Part shown: one piece after another, positions 45,472 through 57,519 of the stretch | Layout of the letters: every line of letters begins with the position of its first letter | Position numbering within the stretch: the first letter of the stretch is position 1 | Assembly (NCBI GenBank): GCA_963853835.1 | Contig: OY970828.1 | Span: 18,152,977-18,216,976, forward strand | DNA from: Calendula officinalis | Lineage: Eukaryota > Streptophyta > Magnoliopsida > Asterales > Asteraceae | Direction: 5' to 3' | DNA: 64,000 nt | The notes under the pieces: model-generated | The model's input: only the letters and a program-made list of their open reading frames with translations | The model's database searches: none | What the model was told of the DNA's origin: nothing | Translations under genes and position numbers: made by a program

Positions 45472-48400
45472 ATTGTGTGACAAAAGGTGCTATATTAAAA
45501 CATTCATAATTTTCAGCTCGGGTGTCCGTTTCACGCCCACGAGTAACCAAAATAGCTGGTTCGTTCGTCACTGCCAAGAACAAGTTCGGCCCGAACTCTT
45601 CACTGTTCCCGGCCCGAACTTCATTTTCGGCCCGAACTTCAACCTCGGCCCGAACTTCAACCTCGGCCCGAACTCCGACCTCGGCCCGAACTTCAACCTC
45701 GGCCCGAACAACATCCTCAGCTCGAACACGGAACTTCAGCCCGAACACCACTTCAGCCCGAACACCACTTCGGCCCGAACATCCCTCTTCGGCCCGAACA
45801 CCACTTCGGCCCGAACATCCCTCTTCGGCCCGAACTCTTCAGTATCCAAGATTGTGTGACAAAAGGTGCTATACTAAAACATTCATAACTTTCAGCTCGG
45901 GTGTCCGTTTCACGCCCACGAGTAACCAAAATAGATGGTTCATTCGTCACTGCGAAGAACAAGTTCGGCCCGAACTCTTCACTGTTCCCGGCCCGAACTT
46001 CAACCTCGGCCCGAACTTCAACCTCGGCTCGAACTCCGACCTCGGTCCGAACTTCAACCTCGGCCCGAACATCATCCTCGACCCGAACACCGAACTTCGG
46101 CCCGAACACCACTTCGGCCCGAACATCCCACTTCGGCCCGAACACCACTTCGGCCCGAACATCCCTCTTCGGCCCGAACTCTTCAATATCCAAGATTGTG
46201 TGACAAAAGGTGCTATACTAAAACATTCATAATTTTCAGCTCGGGTGTCCGTTTCACGCCCACGAGTAACCAAAATAGCTGGTTCGTTCGTCACTGCCAA
46301 GAACAAGTTCGGCCCGAACTCTTCACTGTTCCCGGCCCGAACTTCATTTTCGGCCCGAACTTCAACCTCGGCCCGAACTCCGACCTCGGCCCGAACTTCA
46401 ACCTCGGCCCGAACATCATCCTCGGCCCCAACACCGAACTTCGGCCCGAACACCACTTCGGCCCGAACATCCGACTTCGGCCCGAACACCACTTCGGCCC
46501 GAACATCCCTCTTCGGCCCGAATTCTTAAATATCCAAGATTGTGTGACAAAAGGTGCTATACTAAAACATTCATAACTTTCAGCTCGGGTGTCCGTTTCA
46601 CGCCCACGAGTAACCAAAATAGCTGGTTCGTTCGTCACTGCCAAGAACAAGTTCGGCTCGAACTCTTCACTGTTCCCGGCCCGAACTTCATTTTCGGCCC
46701 GAACTTCAACCTCGGCCCGAACTTCAACCTCGGCCCGAACTCCGACCTCGGCCCGGACTTCAACCTCGGCCCGAACATCATCCTCGGCTCGAACACCGAA
46801 CTTCGGCCCGAACACCACTTCAGCCCGAACACCACTTCGGCCCGAACGTCCCTCTTCGGCCCGAACACCACTTCGGCCCGAACATCCCTCTTCGGCCCGA
46901 ACTCTTCAATATCCAAGATTGTGTGACAAAAGGTGCTATACTAAAACATTCATAACTTTCAGCTCGGGTATCCGTTTCACGCCCACGAGTAACCAAAATA
47001 GCTGGTTCATTCGTCACTGCGAAGAACAAGTTCGGCCCGAACTCTTCACTGTTCCCGACACGAACATCATTTTCGGCCTGAACTTCAACCTCGGCCCGAA
47101 CTCCGACCTCGGCCCGAACATCAACCTCGACCAGAACAACATCCTCGACCCGAACACCGAACTTCGGCCCGAACACCACTTCGGCCCGAACTCTTCAATA
47201 TCCAAGATTGTGTGACAAAAGGTGCTATACTAAAACATTCATAATTTTCAGCTCGGGTGTCCGTTTCACGCCCACGAGTAACCAAAATAGCTGGTTCGTT
47301 CGTCACTGCCAAGAACAAGTTCGACCCGAACTCTTCACTGTTCCCGGCCCGAACTTCATTTTCGGCCCGAACTTCAACCTCGGCCCGAACTCCGACCTCG
47401 GCCCGAACTTCAACCTCGGCCCGAACATCATCCTCGGCCCCAACACCGAACTTCGGCCCGAACACCACTTCGGCCCGAACACCACTTCGGCCCGAACATC
47501 CGACTTCGGCCCGAACACCACTTCGGCCCGAACATCCCTCTTCGGCCCGAATTCTTAAATATCCAAGATTGTGTGACAAAAGGTGCTATACTAAAACATT
47601 CATAACTTTCAGCTCGGGTGTCCGTTTCACGCCCACGAGTAACCAAAATAGCTGGTTCGTTCGTCACTGCCAAGAACAAGTTCGGCTCGAACTCTTCACT
47701 TTTCCCGGCCCGAACTTCATTTTCGGCCCGAACTTCAACCTCGGCCCGAACTTCAACCTCGGCCCGAACTCCGACCTCGGCCCGGACTTCAACCTCGGCC
47801 CGAACATCATCCTCGGCTCGAACACCGAACTTCGGCCCGAACACCACTTCAGCCCGAACACCACTTCGGCCCGAACGTCCCTCTTCGGCCCGAACACCAC
47901 TTCGGCCCGAACATCCCTCTTCGGCCCGAACTCTTCAATATCCAAGATTGTGTGACAAAAGGTGCTATACTAAAACATTCATAACTTTCAGCTCGGGTGT
48001 CCGTTTCACGCCCACGAGTAACCAAAATAGCTGGTTCATTCGTCACTGCGAAGAACAAGTTCGGCCCGAACTCTTCACTGTTCCCGACCCGAACATCATT
48101 TTCGGCCTGAACTCAACCTCGGCCCGAACTCCGACCTCGGCCCGAACATCAACCTCGACCAGAACATCATCCTCGACCCGAACACCGAACTTCGGCCCGA
48201 ACACCACTTCGGCCCGAACTCTTCAATATCCAAGATTGTGTGACAAAAGGTGCTATACTAAAACATTCATAATTTTCAGCTCGGGTGTCCGTTTCACGCC
48301 CACGAGTAACCAAAATAGCTGGTTCGTTCGTCACTGCCAAGAACAAGTTCGACCCGAACTCTTCACTGTTCCCGGCCCGAACTTCATTTTCGGCCCGAAC

Positions 48401-48630
48401 TTCAACCTCGGCCCGAACTCCGACCTCGGCCCGAACTTCAACCTCGGCCCGAACATCATCCTCGGCCCGAACATCATCCTCGGCCCCAACACCGAACTTC
48501 GGCCCGAACACCACCTCGGCCCGAACACCACTTCGACCCGAATACCACTTCGGCCCGAACATCCGACTTCGGCCCGAACACCAATTCGGCCCGAACATCT
48601 CTCTTCGGCCCGAACTCTTCAATATCCAAG
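45472..48630 (+). repeat. HOR-E, trimer, three tandem copies
   Basis: Copies are 45522/45901/46245, 46589/46968/47257 and 47618/47997/48285. The first monomer has ggctcgaacac(c/g)g (agctcg in the first copy) and a caccacttcagcccg right half. The second has gttcattcgtcactgcgaag. The third has cataattttcag and cggccccaacaccg. Periods are 1067 and 1029 bp; copies 2 and 3 are the more alike. The second monomer in copies 2 and 3 is only 289 and 288 bp. The same trimer order appears at 51677-53449, at 61650-63458, and loosely at 38728-39451. Confidence 0.85.
46918..47206 (+). repeat. Shortest monomer class, 289 bp
   Basis: The core at 46968 has gtatccg. The body has lost the terminal catcccactt to catccctctt units, so caccacttcggcccgaac runs directly into tcttcaatatcc. 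It also has ccagaacaacatcc and cgacacgaacatc. Its partner with core 47997 (288 bp) shares the loss and has one further base missing (ctgaactcaacc). The loss therefore predates the HOR-E duplication. Confidence 0.8.
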
Positions 48631-49766
48631 ATTGTGTGACAAAAGGTGCTATACTAAAACATTCATAACTTTCAGATTGGGTGTCCGTTTTACACCCACG
48701 AGTAACCAAAATAGCTGGTTCGTTCGTCACTGCCAAGATCAAGTTCGGCCCGAACTCTTCACTGTTCCCGGCCCAAACTTCATTTTCGGCCCGAACTTCA
48801 ACCTCGGCCCGAACTTCAACCTCGGCCCGAACTCCGACCTCGGCCCGAACTTCAACCTCGGCCTTAACATCATCCTCAGCCCGAACACCGAACTTCGGCC
48901 CGAACACTACTTCGGCCCGAACACCACTTCAGCCGAACATCCCACTTCGGCCCGAACACCATTTCGGCCCGAACATCCCTCTTCGGCACGAACTCTTCAA
49001 TATCCAAGATTGTGTGACAAAAGGTGCTATACTAAAACATTCATAACTTTCAGCTCGGGTGTCCGTTTTACGCCCACGAGTAACCAAAATAGCTGGTACG
49101 TTCGTCACTGCCAAGAACAAGTTCGGCCCGAACTCTTCACTATTCCGGGCCCGAACTTCATTTTCGGCCCGAACTTCAACCTCGGCCCGAACTTCAACCT
49201 CGGCCCGAACTCCGACCTCGGCCCGAACTTCAACCTCGGCCCAATCATCATCCTTGGCCCGAACACCGAACTTCGGCCCGAACACCAATTCTGCCCGAAC
49301 ACCACTTCGGCCCGAACATCCCACTTCGGCCGAACACCACTTCGGCCCGAACATCCTTCTTCGGCCCGAACTCTTCAATATCCAAGATTGTGTGACAAAA
49401 GGTGCTGTACTAAAACATTCATAACTTTCAGCTCGGGTGTCCGTTTCACGCCCACGAGTAACTAAAATAGCTGGTTCGTTCGTCACTGCCAAGAACAAGT
49501 TCGGCCCGAACTCTTCACTGTTCGCGGCCCGAACTTCATTTTCGGCCCGAACTCCAACCTCGGCTAGAACTTCAACCTCGGCCCGAACTCCGACCTCGGC
49601 CCGAACTTCAACCTCGGCCCGAACATCATCCTCGGCCCGAACACCGAACTTCAGCCCGAACACCACTTCGGCCCGAACATCCCACTTCGGCCCGAACATC
49701 CCACTTCGGCCCAACACCACTTCGGCCCGAACATCCCTCTTCGGCCCGAACTCTTCAATATCCAAG
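48631..49766 (+). repeat. Three monomers of 378, 378 and 380 bp
   Basis: Anchors are at 48681, 49059 and 49437. The copy at 48681 has cagattgggtgtccg, gttttacacccacgag and ccaagatcaag. The copy at 49059 has ctggtacgttcg, caccaattctgcccg and the short cggccgaacacc unit. The copy at 49437 has tgttcgcggcccg and ctccaacctcggctagaac. The left half of 48681 and the right half of 49059 appear joined in the single monomer at 53847, and 49437 recurs as 54225. Confidence 0.82.
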
Positions 49767-52700
49767 ATTGTGTGACAAAAGGTGCTATACTAAAACATTC
49801 ATAACTTTCAGCTCGGGTGTCCGTTTCACGCCCACGAGTAACCAAAATAGCTGGTTCGTTCGTCACTGCCAAGAACAAGTTCGGCCCGAACTCTTCACTG
49901 TTCCCGGACCGAACTTCATTTTCGGCCCGAACTTCAACCTCGGCCCGAACTTCAACCTCGGCCCGAACTCCGACCTCGGCCCGAACTTCGACCTCGGCCC
50001 GAACATCATCCTCGACTCGAACACCGAACTTCGGCCCGAACACCACTTCAGCCCAAACACCACTTCGGCCCGAACATCCCTCTTCGGCCCGAACACCACT
50101 TCGGCCCGAACATCCCTCTTCGGCCCGAACTCTTCAATATCCAAGATTGTGTGACAAAAGGTGCTATACTAAAACATTCATAACTTTCAGCTCGGGTGTC
50201 CGTTTCACGCCCACGAGTAACTAAAATAGCTGGTTCGTTCGTCACTGCCAAGAACAAGTTCGGCCCAAACTCTTCACTGTTCGCGGCCCGAACTTCATTT
50301 TCGGCCCGAACTTCAACCTCGGCCCGAACTCGGAACTCGGCCCGAACTTCAACCTCGGCCCGAACATCATCCTCGGCCCGAACACCGAACTTCAGCCCGA
50401 ACACCACTTCGGCCCGAACATCCCACTTCGGCCCGAACACCAGTTCGGCCCGAACATCCCTCTTCGGCCCGGACTATTCAATATCCAAGATTGTGTGACA
50501 AAAGGTGCTATACTAAAACATTCATAACTTTTAGCTCGGGTGTCCGTTTCACGCCCACGAGTAACCAAATTAGCTGGTTCGTTCGTCACTGCCAAGAACA
50601 AGTTCGGCCCGAATTCTTCACTGTTCCCGGCCCGAACTTCATTTTCGGCCCGAACTTCAACCTCAGCCCCAACTTCAACCTCGGCCCGAACTCCGACCTC
50701 GGCCCGAACTTCAACCTCGGCCCGAACATCATCCTCGGCCCGAACACCGAACTTCGGCCCGAACACCACTTCGGCCTGAACACCACTTCGGCCCGAACAT
50801 CCCACTTCGGCCCGAACACCAGTTCGGCCCGAACATCCCTCTTCGGCCCGAACTATTCAATATCCAAGATTGTGTGACAAAAGGAGCTATACTAAAACAT
50901 TCATAACTTTGAGCTCGGGTGTCCGTTTCACGCCCACGAGTAACCAAAATAGCTGGTTCGTTCGTCACTGCCAAGAACAAGTTCGGCCCGAATTCTTCAC
51001 TGTTCCCGGCTCGAACTTCATTTTCGGCCCGAACTTCATCCTCGGCCCCAACTTCAACCTCGGCCCGAACTCCGACCTCGGCCCGAACTTCAACCTCGGC
51101 CCGAACATCATCCTCGGCCCGAACACCGAACTTCGGCCCGAACACCACTTCCGCCTGAACACCACTTCGGCCCGAACATCCCACTTCGGCCCGAACACCA
51201 CTTCGGCCCGAACATCCCTCTTCGGCCCGAACTCTTCAATATCCAAGATTGTGTGACAAAAGGTGCTATACTAAAACATTCATAACTTTCAGCTCGGGTG
51301 TCCGTTTCACGCCCACGAGTAACCAAAATAGCTGATTCGTTCGTCACTGCCAAGAACAAGTTCGGCCCGAACTCTTCACTGTTCCCGGCCCGAACTTCAT
51401 TTCCGGCCCGAACTTCAACCTCGGCCCGAACTTCAACCTCGGCCCGAACTCCGACCTCGGCCCGAACTTCAACCTCGGCCCGAACATCATCCTCGGCCCG
51501 AACACCGAACTTCGGCCCGAACACCACTTCGGCCTGAACACCACTTCGGCCCGAACATCCCACTTCGGCCCGAACACCACTTCGGCCCGAACATCCCTCT
51601 TCGGCCCGAACTCTTCAATATCCAAGATTGTGTGACAAAAGGTGTTATACTAAAACATTCATAACTTTCAGCTCGGGTGTCCGTTTCACGCCCACGAGTA
51701 ACCAAAATAGTTGGTTCGTTCGTCACTGCCAAGAACAAGTTCGGCCCGAACTCTTCACGGTTCCCGGCCCGAACTTCATTTTCGGCCCGAACTTCAACCT
51801 CGGCCCGAACTTCAACCTCGGCCCGAACTCCGACCTCGGCCTGAACTTCAACCTCGGCCCGAACATCATCCTCGGCTCGAACACCGAACTTCGGCCCGAA
51901 CACCACTTCAGCCCGAACACCACTTCGGCCCGAACATCCCTCTTCGGCCCGAACACCACTTCGGCCCGAACATCCCTCTTCGGCCCGAACTCTTCAATAT
52001 CCAAGATTGTGTGACAAAAGGTGCTATACTAAAACATTCATAACTTTCAGCTCGGGTGTCCGTTTCACGCCCACGAGTAACCAAAATAGCTGGTTCATTC
52101 GTCACTGCGAAGAACAAGTTCGGCCCGAACTCTTCACTGTTCCCGGCCCGAACTTCAACCTCGGCCCGAACTTCAACCTCGGCTCGAACTCCGACCTCGG
52201 TCCGAACTTCAACCTCGGCCCGAACATCATCCTCTACCCGAACACTGAACTTCGGCCCGAACACCACTTCGGCCCGAACATCCCACTTCGGCCCGAACAC
52301 CACTTCGGCCCGAACATCCCTCTTCGGCCCGAACTCTTCAATATTCAAGATTGTGTGACAAAAGGTGCTATACTAAAACATTCATAATTTTCAGCTCGGG
52401 TGTCCGTTTCACGCCGACGAGTAACCAAAATAGCTGGTTCGTTTGTCACTGCCAAGAACAAGTTCGGCCCGAACTCTTCACTGTTCCCGGCCCGAACTTC
52501 ATTTTCGGCCCGAACTTCAACCTCGGCCCGAACTCCGAACTCGGCCCAAACTTCAACCTCGGCCCGAACATCATCCTCGGCCCGAACATCATCCTCGGCC
52601 CCAACACCGAACTTCGGCCCGAACACCACTTCGGCCCGAACATCCGACTTCGGCCCGAACACCACTTCGGCCCGAACATCCCTCTTCGGCCCGAATTCTT

Positions 52701-55280
52701 CAATATCCAAGATTGTGTGACAAAAGGTGCTATACTAAAACATTCATAACTTTCAGCTCGGGTGTCCGTTTCACGCCCACGAGTAACCAAAATAGATGGT
52801 TCGTTCGTCACTGCCAAGAACAAGTTCGGCTCGAACTCTTCACTGTTCCCGGCCCGAACTTCATTTTCGGCCTGTACTTCAACCTCGGCCCGAACTTCAA
52901 CCTCGGCCCGAACTCCGACCTCGGCCCGAACTTCAACCTCGGCCCGAACATCATCCTCGGGTCGAACACCGAACTTCGGCCCGAACACCACTTCAGCCCG
53001 AACATCCCTCTTCGGCCCGAACACCACTTCGGCCCGAACATCCCTCTTCGGCCCGAACTCTTCAATATCCAAGATTGTGTGACAAAAGGTGTTATACTAA
53101 AACATTCATAACTTTCAGCTCGGGTGTCCGTTTCACGCCCACGAGTAACCAAAATAGCTGGTTCATTCGTCACTGCGAAGAACAAATTCGGCCCGAACTC
53201 TTCACTGTTCCCGACCCGAACTTCATTTTCGGCCCGAACTTCAACCTCGGCCCGAACTCCGACCTAGGCCCGAACATCAACCTCGGCCCGAACATCATCC
53301 TCGACCCGAACACCGAACTTCGTCCCGAACACCACTTCGGCCCGAACATCCCACTTCGGCCCGAACACCACTTCGGCCCGAACTCTTCAATATCCAAGAT
53401 TGTGTGACAAAAGGTGCTATACTAAAACATTCATAATTTTCAGCTCGGGTGTCCGTTTCACGCCCACGAGTAACCAAAATAGCTGGTTCGTTCGTCACTG
53501 CCAAGAACAAGTTCGACCCGAACTCTTCACTGTTCCCGGCCCGAACTTCATTTTCGGCCCGAACTTCAACCTCGGCCCGAACTCCGACCTCGGCCCGAAC
53601 TTCAACCTCGGCCCGAACATCATCCTCGGCCCGAACATCATCCTCGGCCCCAACACCGAACTTCGGCCCGAACACCACCTCGGCCCGAACACCACTTCGG
53701 CCCGAACACCACTTCGGCCCGAACATCCGACTTCGGCCCGAACACCACTTCGGCCCGAACATCCCTCTTCGGCCCGAACTCTTCAATATCCAAGATTGTG
53801 TGACAAAAGGTGCGCTATACTAAAACATTCATAACTTTCAGCTCGGGTGTCCGTTTTACACCCACGAGTAACCAACATAGCTGGTTCGTTCGTCACTGCC
53901 AAGATCAAGTTCGGCCCGAACTCTTCATTGTTCCCGGCCCGAACTTCATTTTCGGCCTGAACTTCAACCTCGGCCCGAACTTCAACCTCGGCCCGAACTC
54001 CGACCTCGGCCCGAACTTCAACCTCGGCCCTAACATCATCCTTGGCCCGAACACCGAACTTCGGCCCGAACACCAATTCTGCCCGAACACCACTTCGGCC
54101 CGAACATCCCACTTCGGCCGAACACCACTTCGGCCCGAACATCCTTCTTCGGCCCGAACTCTTCAATATCCAAGATTGTGTGACAAAAGGTGCTGTACTA
54201 AAACATTCATAACTTTCAGCTCGGGTGTCCGTTTCACGCCCACGAGTAACTAAAATAGCTGGTTCGTTCGTCACTGCCAAGAACAAGTTCGGCCCGAACT
54301 CTTCACTGTTCGCGGCCCGAACTTCATTTTCGGCCCGAACTCCAACCTCGGCTAGAACTTCAACCTCGGCCCGAACTCCGACCTCGGCCCGAACTTCAAC
54401 CTCGGCCCGAACATCATCCTCGGCCCGAACACCGAACTTCAGCCCGAACACCACTTCGGCCCGAACATCCCACTTCGGCCCGAACATCCCACTTCGGCCC
54501 GAACACCACTTCGGCCCGAACATCCCTCTTCGGCCCGAACTCTTCAATATCCAAGATTGTGTGACAAAAGGTGTTATACTAAAACATTCATAACTTTTAG
54601 CTCGGGTGTCCATTTCACGCCCACGAGTAACCAAAATAGCTGGTTCGTTCGTCACTGCCAAGAACAAGTTCGGCCCGAACTCTTCACTGTTCGCGGCCCG
54701 AACTTCATTTTCGGCCCGAACTCCAACCTCGGCTCGAACTTCAACCTCGGCCCGAACTCCGACCTCGGCCCGAACTTCAACCTCGGCCCGAACATCATCC
54801 TCGGCCCGAACTCCGAACTTCAGCCCGAACACCACTTCGGCCCGAACATCCCACTTAGGCCCGAACACCAGCTCGGCCCGAACATCCCTCTTCGGCCCGA
54901 ACTCTTCAATATCCAAGATTGTGTGACAAAAGGTGCTATACTAAAACATTCATAACTTTTAGCTCGGGTGTCCATTTCACGCCCACGAGTAACCAAAATA
55001 GCTGGTTCGTTCGTCACTGCCAAGAACAAGTTCGGCCCGAAGTCTTCACTGTTCCCGGCCCGAACTTCATTTTCGGCCCGAACTTCAACCTCGACCCCAA
55101 CTTCAACCTCGGCCCGAACTCCGACCTCGGCCCGAACTTCAACCTCGGCCCGAACATCATCCTCGGCCCGAACACCGAACTTCGGCCCGAACACCACTTC
55201 GGTCTGAACACCACTTCGGCAAGAAACATCCCACTTCGGCCCGAACATCCCTCTTCGGCCCGAACTCTTCAATATCCAAG
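49767..55280 (+). repeat. Super-repeat copy 1, fifteen monomers A to O
   Basis: Anchors are at 49817 A, 50196 B, 50540 C, 50919 D, 51298 E, 51677 F, 52056 G, 52400 H, 52762 I, 53124 J, 53449 K, 53847 L, 54225 M, 54606 N and 54968 O. A has cccggaccg and cctcgactcg; B has tgttcgcggcccg; C has cttttagctcgg and ccaacttc; D has cccggctcgaac and ttcatcctcgg; E has catttccggcc; F has cttcacggttccc. G and H and then J and K are HOR-E second and third types. A to E reappear as HOR-F, and A to L reappear at 59759-64000. Confidence 0.87.
53797..54174 (+). repeat. Hybrid monomer joining two neighbouring types
   Basis: The core at 53847 and left body match 48681 (gttttacacccacgag, ccaagatcaag, gttcggcccgaactcttc). 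The right body matches 49059 (caccaattctgcccg, the short cggccgaacacc unit, catccttctt). In the 48.6-49.4 kb block these halves belong to two consecutive monomers, so one monomer length has been deleted or never gained here. Its core also follows aaaggtgcgctatac, a two-base insertion. Confidence 0.78.
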
Positions 55281-57519
55281 ATTGTGTGACAAAAGGTGCT
55301 ATACTAAAACATTCATAACTTTCAGCTCGGGTGTCCGTTTCACGCCCACGAGTAACCAAAATAGCTGGTTCGTTCGTCACTGCCAAGAACAAGTTCGGCC
55401 CGAACTCTTCACTGTTCCCGGACCGAACTTCATTTTCGGCCCGAACTTCAACCTCGGCCCGAACTTCAACCTCGGCCCGAACTCCGACCTCGGCCCGAAC
55501 TTCAACCTCGGCCCGAACATCATCCTCGACTCGAACACCGAACTTCGGCCCGAACACCACTTCAGCCCGAACACCACTTCGGCCCGAACATCCCTCTTCG
55601 GCGCGAACACCACTTCGGCCCGAACATCCCTCTTCGGCCCGAACTCTTCAATATCCAAGATTGTGTGACAAAAGGTGCTATACTAAAACATTCATAACTT
55701 TCAGTTCGGGTGTCCGTTTCACGCCCACGAGTAACTAAAATAGCTGGTTCGTTCGTCACTGCCAAGAACAAGTTCGGCCCAAACTCTTCACTGTTCGCGG
55801 CCCGAACTTCATTTTCGGCCCGAACTTCAACCTCGGCCCGAACTCCGACCTCGGCCCGAACTTCAACCTCGGCCCGAACATCATCCTCGGCCCGAACACC
55901 GAACTTCAGCCCGAACACCACTTCGGCCCGAACATTCCACTTCGGCCCGAACACCAGTTCGGCCCGAACATCCCTCTTCGGCCCGGACTATTCAATATCC
56001 AAGATTGTGTGACAAAAGGTGCTATACTAAAACATTCATAACTTTTAGCTCGGGTGTCCGTTTCACGCCCACGAGTAACCAAAATAGCTGGTTCGTTCGT
56101 CACTGCCAAGATCAAGTTCGGCCCGAATTCTTCACTGTTCCCGGCCCGAACTTCATTTTCGGCCCGAACTTCAACCTCGGCCCCAACTTCAACCTCGGCC
56201 CGAACTCCGACCTCGGCCCGAACTTCAACCTCAGCCCGAACATCATCCTCGGCACGAACACCGAACTTCGGCCCGAACACCACTTCGGCCTGAACACCAC
56301 TTCGGCCCGAACATCCCACTTCGGCCCGAACACCAGTTCGGCCCGAACATCCCTCTTCGGCCCGAACTATTCAATATCCAAGACTGTGTGACAAAAGGAG
56401 CTATACTAAAACATTCATAACTTTTAGCTCGGGTGTCCGTTTCACGCCCACGAGTAACCAAAATAGCTGGTTCGTTCGTCACTGCCAAGAACAAGTTCGG
56501 CCCGAATTCTTCACTGTTCCCGGCTCGAACTTCATTTTCGGCCCGAACTTCATCCTCGGCCCCAACTTCAACCTCGGCCCGAACTCCGACCTCGGACCGA
56601 ACTTCAACCTCGGCCCGAACATCATCCTCGGCCCGAACACCGAACTTCGGCCCGAACACCACTTCGGCCTGAACACCACTTCGTCCCGAACATCCCACTT
56701 CGGTCCGAACACCACTTCGGCCCGAACATCCCTCTTCGGCCCGAACTCTTCAATATCCAAGATTGTGTGACAAAAGGTGTTATACTAAAACATTCATAAC
56801 TTTCAGCTCGGGTGTCCGTTTCACGCCCACGAGTAACCAAAATAGCTGGTTCGTTCGTCACTGCCAAGAACAAGTTCGGCCCGAACTCTTCACTGTTCCC
56901 GGCCCGAACTTCATTTCCGGCCCGAACTTCAACCTCAGCCCGAAATTCAACCTCGGCCCGAACTCCGACCTCGGTCCGAACTTCAACCTCGGCCCGAACA
57001 TCATCCTCGGCCCGAACACCGAACTTCGGCCCGAACACCACTTCGGCCTGAACACCACTTCGGCCCGAACATCCCACTTCGGCCCGAACACCACTTCGGC
57101 CCGAACATCCCTCTTCGGCCCGAACTCTTCAATATCCAAGATTGTGTGACAAAAGGTGCTATACTAAAACATTCATAACTTTCAGCTCGGGTGTCCGTTT
57201 CACGCCCACGAGTAACCAAAATAGCTGGTTCGTTCGTCACTGCCAAGAACAAGTTCGGCCCGAACTCTTCACTGTTCCCGGCCCGAACTTCATTTCCGGC
57301 CCGAACTTCAACCTCGGCCCGAAATTCAACCTCGGCCCGAACTCCGACCTCGGTCCGAACTTCAACCTCGGCCCGAACATCATCCTCGGCCCGAACACCG
57401 AACTTCGGCCCGAACACCACTTCGGCCTGAACACCACTTCGGCCCGAACATCCCACTTCGGCCCGAACACCACTTCGGCCCGAACATCCCTCTTCGGCCC
57501 GAACTCTTCAATATCCAAG
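55281..57519 (+). repeat. HOR-F copy 1, hexamer of 2239 bp
   Basis: Anchors are at 55331 A, 55710 B, 56054 C, 56433 D, 56812 E and 57191 second E, with lengths of 379, 344, 379, 379, 379 and 379. The second E differs from E by cctcggcccgaaattc against cctcagcccgaaattc and by its gtgctatac rather than gtgttatac lead-in. All anchors recur 2239 bp later. I found no difference between this copy and the next in the stretches compared, and the translated frames are the same throughout. Confidence 0.9.

Noticed and set aside
47618..49465. 615-codon open reading frame on the plus strand
   Set aside because: The start is a GTG inside the conserved core, not a methionine codon in a gene-like context. 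The frame crosses five monomers only because the units lack stops. Other frames on both strands are open over the same bases, and monomer lengths such as 344, 379 and 380 are not multiples of three, so no protein repeat could be maintained.
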